Source of the DNA: Pristionchus mayeri
Lineage: Eukaryota > Nematoda > Chromadorea > Rhabditida > Neodiplogasteridae
Assembly (NCBI GenBank): GCA_036245805.1
Contig: BTRK01000001.1
Coordinates: 29,953,087-30,017,086, forward strand
DNA: 64,000 bases
Direction of reading: 5' to 3'
The number at the start of each line of letters is the position of its first letter. Positions within the stretch are counted from its first letter, which is position 1. Made by a program: the position numbers and the translations under genes. The notes beneath the pieces are model-generated. The model did no database searches, had not been told where the DNA came from, and saw only the letters and a list, made by a program, of their open reading frames with translations. Shown here in pieces: positions 61,616-64,000 of this stretch.

Positions 61616-64000
61616 CTCAGTAAGCTTTCTGCTCAAATACCGAGCTCGGTCACGCAGCTGCATGAACTTTTCGTGTTCTTCTTCTGCATTAATTAATTAA
61701 TTAATTAATTAATTATTGATCTTTTATTTGATATTTTTCGATCCCACTTCTATAGGCATCGAATAACATTCAAGCAATCAGTGCATATTATTTGGACAAA
61801 TTATAATATAATATTGGCTGGTTTTCAAAGGAAAATGAGCTATCATAGGCATACTAACCGTAGGGTTTCACCAAAGCAAGATCCCTTCTCGCGGCTCCAT
61901 TGACTGCCCTGGCCTCCTTGACTAGATGAGAGAGAGCCTCGAGGTCGATTTCGGCCTGAATAAATATGCATTTGTGTATAAATATTTAAAACGGAAAATC
62001 AAAATATAAAAATGGGACTTGCCTGGTTCACAGTGGATCTCCAGGTGCTCACTTCATCGGCCAGTCTGCGATTCGCCTAAGTAAGGTAGAGTTTAATACG
62101 GTAATGGCTTGATTGCGGTATCCGGGAAATAGCATAGATAAAACCTCGAAATCAGTGTGCTCCTTCCACGAGCGCATCGTTTTGTAGGCGCGGTTCAGGC
62201 GGAGAGACTCCTTCTTGAACTGAAATTTGGGCGCTTGAAGGTGGTAAGTTCGATTGCTCCCGTATCCATCCACTTTTATGAATCTTAACATCATAACGCG
62301 TTTTCAGAGCCATTCGGCATGATTTATCTTGTTGAGTGACATCTTAAAGAAGGAGTGTCAGCAAAGTAAAATTTTTGACGCTGTCATAACCATGACATAG
62401 ACAATCATCCAACGATCATAGCGCGAGCTAAGAGGATAGGCAAAGGTCAATCGCATAGCTCAGTGGTAAAGCAGTCGCCGCGTAATCGGAAGGTTGAGGG
62501 TTCGAATCCCACCAGCTTTTGAAAAATCTTCTAGATTTTTGAATTCCCGCACGTCCCTTCCCTTCAAGCCCTCCTTGGCATTCTGCCAACTAATGATATC
62601 TCGGTTCAAAATAGAGATACGCATTTGAAATTTTGAGAATATCTTACGGTTGTACAAAGGTCGGTCATGGTTATGACAACGTCAAAATTTCAACTTTGCT
62701 GACAGTCCTTCTTTAACACCCCACTCCTTATTATTCCGAGAGTTGTTTTTTGTCCCTATCCTATCTTTGTCGTGAATCTCACCTCGGCAAGTAGTGATCT
62801 CAACTCGTTCCTCTGCAATTCCAACTCCCTTCTCTCCTGCTGAAGTCGAACGACGTCTTGCGAAGTTTCCTCTGTCTGAAATCACTGCACATTACGTATA
62901 AGCCATTTTTTCTAAATTATATCTAAAAACGTGTATCGTGGACGCCTTTGCACCCTCAAAGCACCAAGCCCAAGACGTACAGTCGTCAAGACTTCGGGCA
63001 TCTGTCAAAAATGGAAGAATCACTCGCCTTCTTCTTGCTCTTCTTCTTTCCCCTCTTCTCCGCTTCGGCTCTTCTCTTTTCTGCCTCTTCCATCTTCTTC
63101 TCTACTTCCGCAATGTGCTCGCGAAGCGTGACTTTCTCGTATTGCAGTTTCTGTAGATCATTTATACATTAATGCTTATCCCTGCATTTCTTGCACTCTT
63201 AGGGAGTAAAAGTGAACGAATGTGTGTCAGAGACATGCATCATTGGTTGTACACTAATGTTCCATTACTCAGGAATATGAATAATTGCGAACCCAACTTT
63301 AAACTTACGTGAACTTCCTCTGTCAATCTCGCGATGCGCTCCTCTATCTGCACGTTTTCACTTAAATTTCAATTAAAATTACTGAAATTCGAGCTTTCAA
63401 TGCAGATCGTCTCATTTCGAATTTCTCTTGTATTCCGCAAACTCTCAAGCAGGTTTATTTCTCATTTCAAATTATCCCCTTCATGCCTCAAAAATCGAAA
63501 TTTGTTTTTACCATGGAATTTATCCATTGGCGAAGCTCCAATCACTCGGGTTGTGATCGAAGGGGGGATTCGAGAAGCCATAGGAGGGTAAAGTACCCAC
63601 CCGAAGGCAGGATATGGTAGGGGCATGGATACGGTAAAATTGCTCACCGATGCAGTCGTTCGGCCTCGGTCTCGATCTGCGTGCTCTCCTTATCGTTCAC
63701 AGCTGCGGCCTCACGCTCGCGATCGCGAACTAACTAAATTTTTTCTGACTATAGCAAATGATAAAATCGTCACTTCGCACATTTTTTCTGTACAAATTAT
63801 TTCAATTTACTGATTTTTTTCATAAAACGTGGAAAGGTTGAATAATTCCAAATAATCCTACCGAAGCTCTCCGTTTCGCGTCATCATTGCTGCTGTCCAC
63901 GGAAGACTTCCTCTTCTTCTTCGGTCCCTTTCCCTCGGATGGCGTCTCGCTCTTGCTTCTTCTGAGAATGCGAGCTTATATATTGTCTTAGTTAGATCAT
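61616..64000 (-). CDS. Coiled-coil protein with basic NLS-like motif (partial)
   Basis: A minus-strand gene entering from beyond the right edge. Exons in gene order: about 63862-63963 (GPKKKRKSSVD, then DDAKRRAS), about 63650-63728 (REREAAAVNDKESTQIETEAERL), about 63311-63355 (QIEERIARLTEEVH), about 62990-63148 (EKVTLREHIAEVEKKMEEAE, then Lys-rich), about 62784-62876 (DVVRLQQERRELELQRNELR), 62148-62219 (RLNRAYKTMRSWKEHTD), about 62023-62076 (NRRLADEVSTWRS), about 61863-61958 (EIDLEALSHLVKEARAVN) and 61616-61683 (EEHEKFMQLRDRARYLSRKL). PKKKRK resembles the classical nuclear import signal. Heptad-rich composition throughout indicates a long coiled coil; the family is not identified. A TTAA element occupies one intron. 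Confidence 0.75.
61688..61716. repeat. (TTAA)n microsatellite
   Basis: Seven or so tandem AATT/TTAA units directly at the acceptor of the last visible exon of the coiled-coil gene. Confidence 0.9.
62348..62712 (+). mobile_element. TTAA-flanked inverted-repeat element with near-canonical tRNA boxes
   Basis: A 365 bp element with perfect TTAA on both sides (62344-62347 and 62713-62716) and terminal repeats AGAAGGAGTGTCAGCAAAG with one mismatch. The centre (about 62447-62514) reads like a tRNA gene: A-box TAGCTCAGTGG at 62456-62466 and B-box GGTTCGAATCC at 62499-62509. The anticodon arm does not pair well, so it is tRNA-derived or tRNA-mimicking rather than a working tRNA. It lies in an intron of the minus-strand coiled-coil gene. 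Confidence 0.85.

Noticed and set aside
62447..62514. A functional tRNA gene
   Set aside because: A and B boxes are good, but the anticodon stem does not pair and no normal 7-base loop with U33 is visible.
1..64000. CRISPR array, operons or other prokaryotic features
   Set aside because: There is no regularly spaced repeat array, and the genes are intron-rich and eukaryotic.

Overview
ORGANISM. The window looks like nuclear DNA of a nematode. Genes are split into small exons by mostly 45-150 bp introns with the TTTTCAG-type acceptor of worms. F-box and BTB genes are clustered, and there are mariner/maT transposons with TA target duplications and many MITEs. A diplogastrid such as Pristionchus is plausible, but nothing in the window proves the genus.

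LARGE-SCALE LAYOUT. About 84% of the window (1-53827) is one locus present three times in the order direct (A) - inverted (B) - direct (C). Copy A is 1-12240 and is cut by the window start. Copy B is 12241-32720 in reverse orientation. Copy C is 33343-53827 and runs on into unique DNA. This gives two nested palindromes. Arms 1-12240 / 12570-24809 surround a 329 bp spacer, and arms 12241-32720 / 33343-53827 surround a 622 bp spacer. The arms are almost identical, yet carry copy-specific indels, frameshifts, a deletion and a transposon insertion. Both turn-round points lie at or next to transposons: a 1.2 kb fold-back element and a maT element. The arrangement resembles a DUP-TRP/INV-DUP (snap-back template-switch) rearrangement.

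GENES IN THE REPEATED UNIT, in copy C order: a Pmp3/UPF0057 small membrane protein; F-box-like gene 4; a basic Ala/Lys-rich protein (gene 6); F-box-like gene 3; F-box gene 2; F-box gene 1; a second basic protein (gene 5, paralogue of gene 6); an unrecognised Ser/Pro-rich candidate; and the 5' end of a BTB gene. The copies have decayed differently. F-box gene 1 is intact in A and B but deleted in C. F-box gene 2 is frameshifted in A and B but open in C. Gene 3 is frameshifted in B but open in C. The BTB gene reaches its 3' exons only in C.

MOBILE DNA. There is a maT-like (DD37D) element and a mariner (DD34D) with TA duplications, both with broken transposases. There is a 1.44 kb non-autonomous mariner-like element, a 1.2 kb fold-back element, hAT-like MITEs with 8 bp duplications, and TTAA-flanked inverted-repeat elements that carry tRNA-like A/B-box segments.

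UNIQUE PART (53828-64000). This holds the rest of the BTB gene (to 57012), a low-complexity stretch with a 21-G tract and hairpins (57013-58230), an unrecognised Ala/Gln-rich candidate gene (58231-60870), a repeat-rich gap, and a minus-strand coiled-coil gene with a basic nuclear-localisation-like motif running off the right edge (61616-64000).
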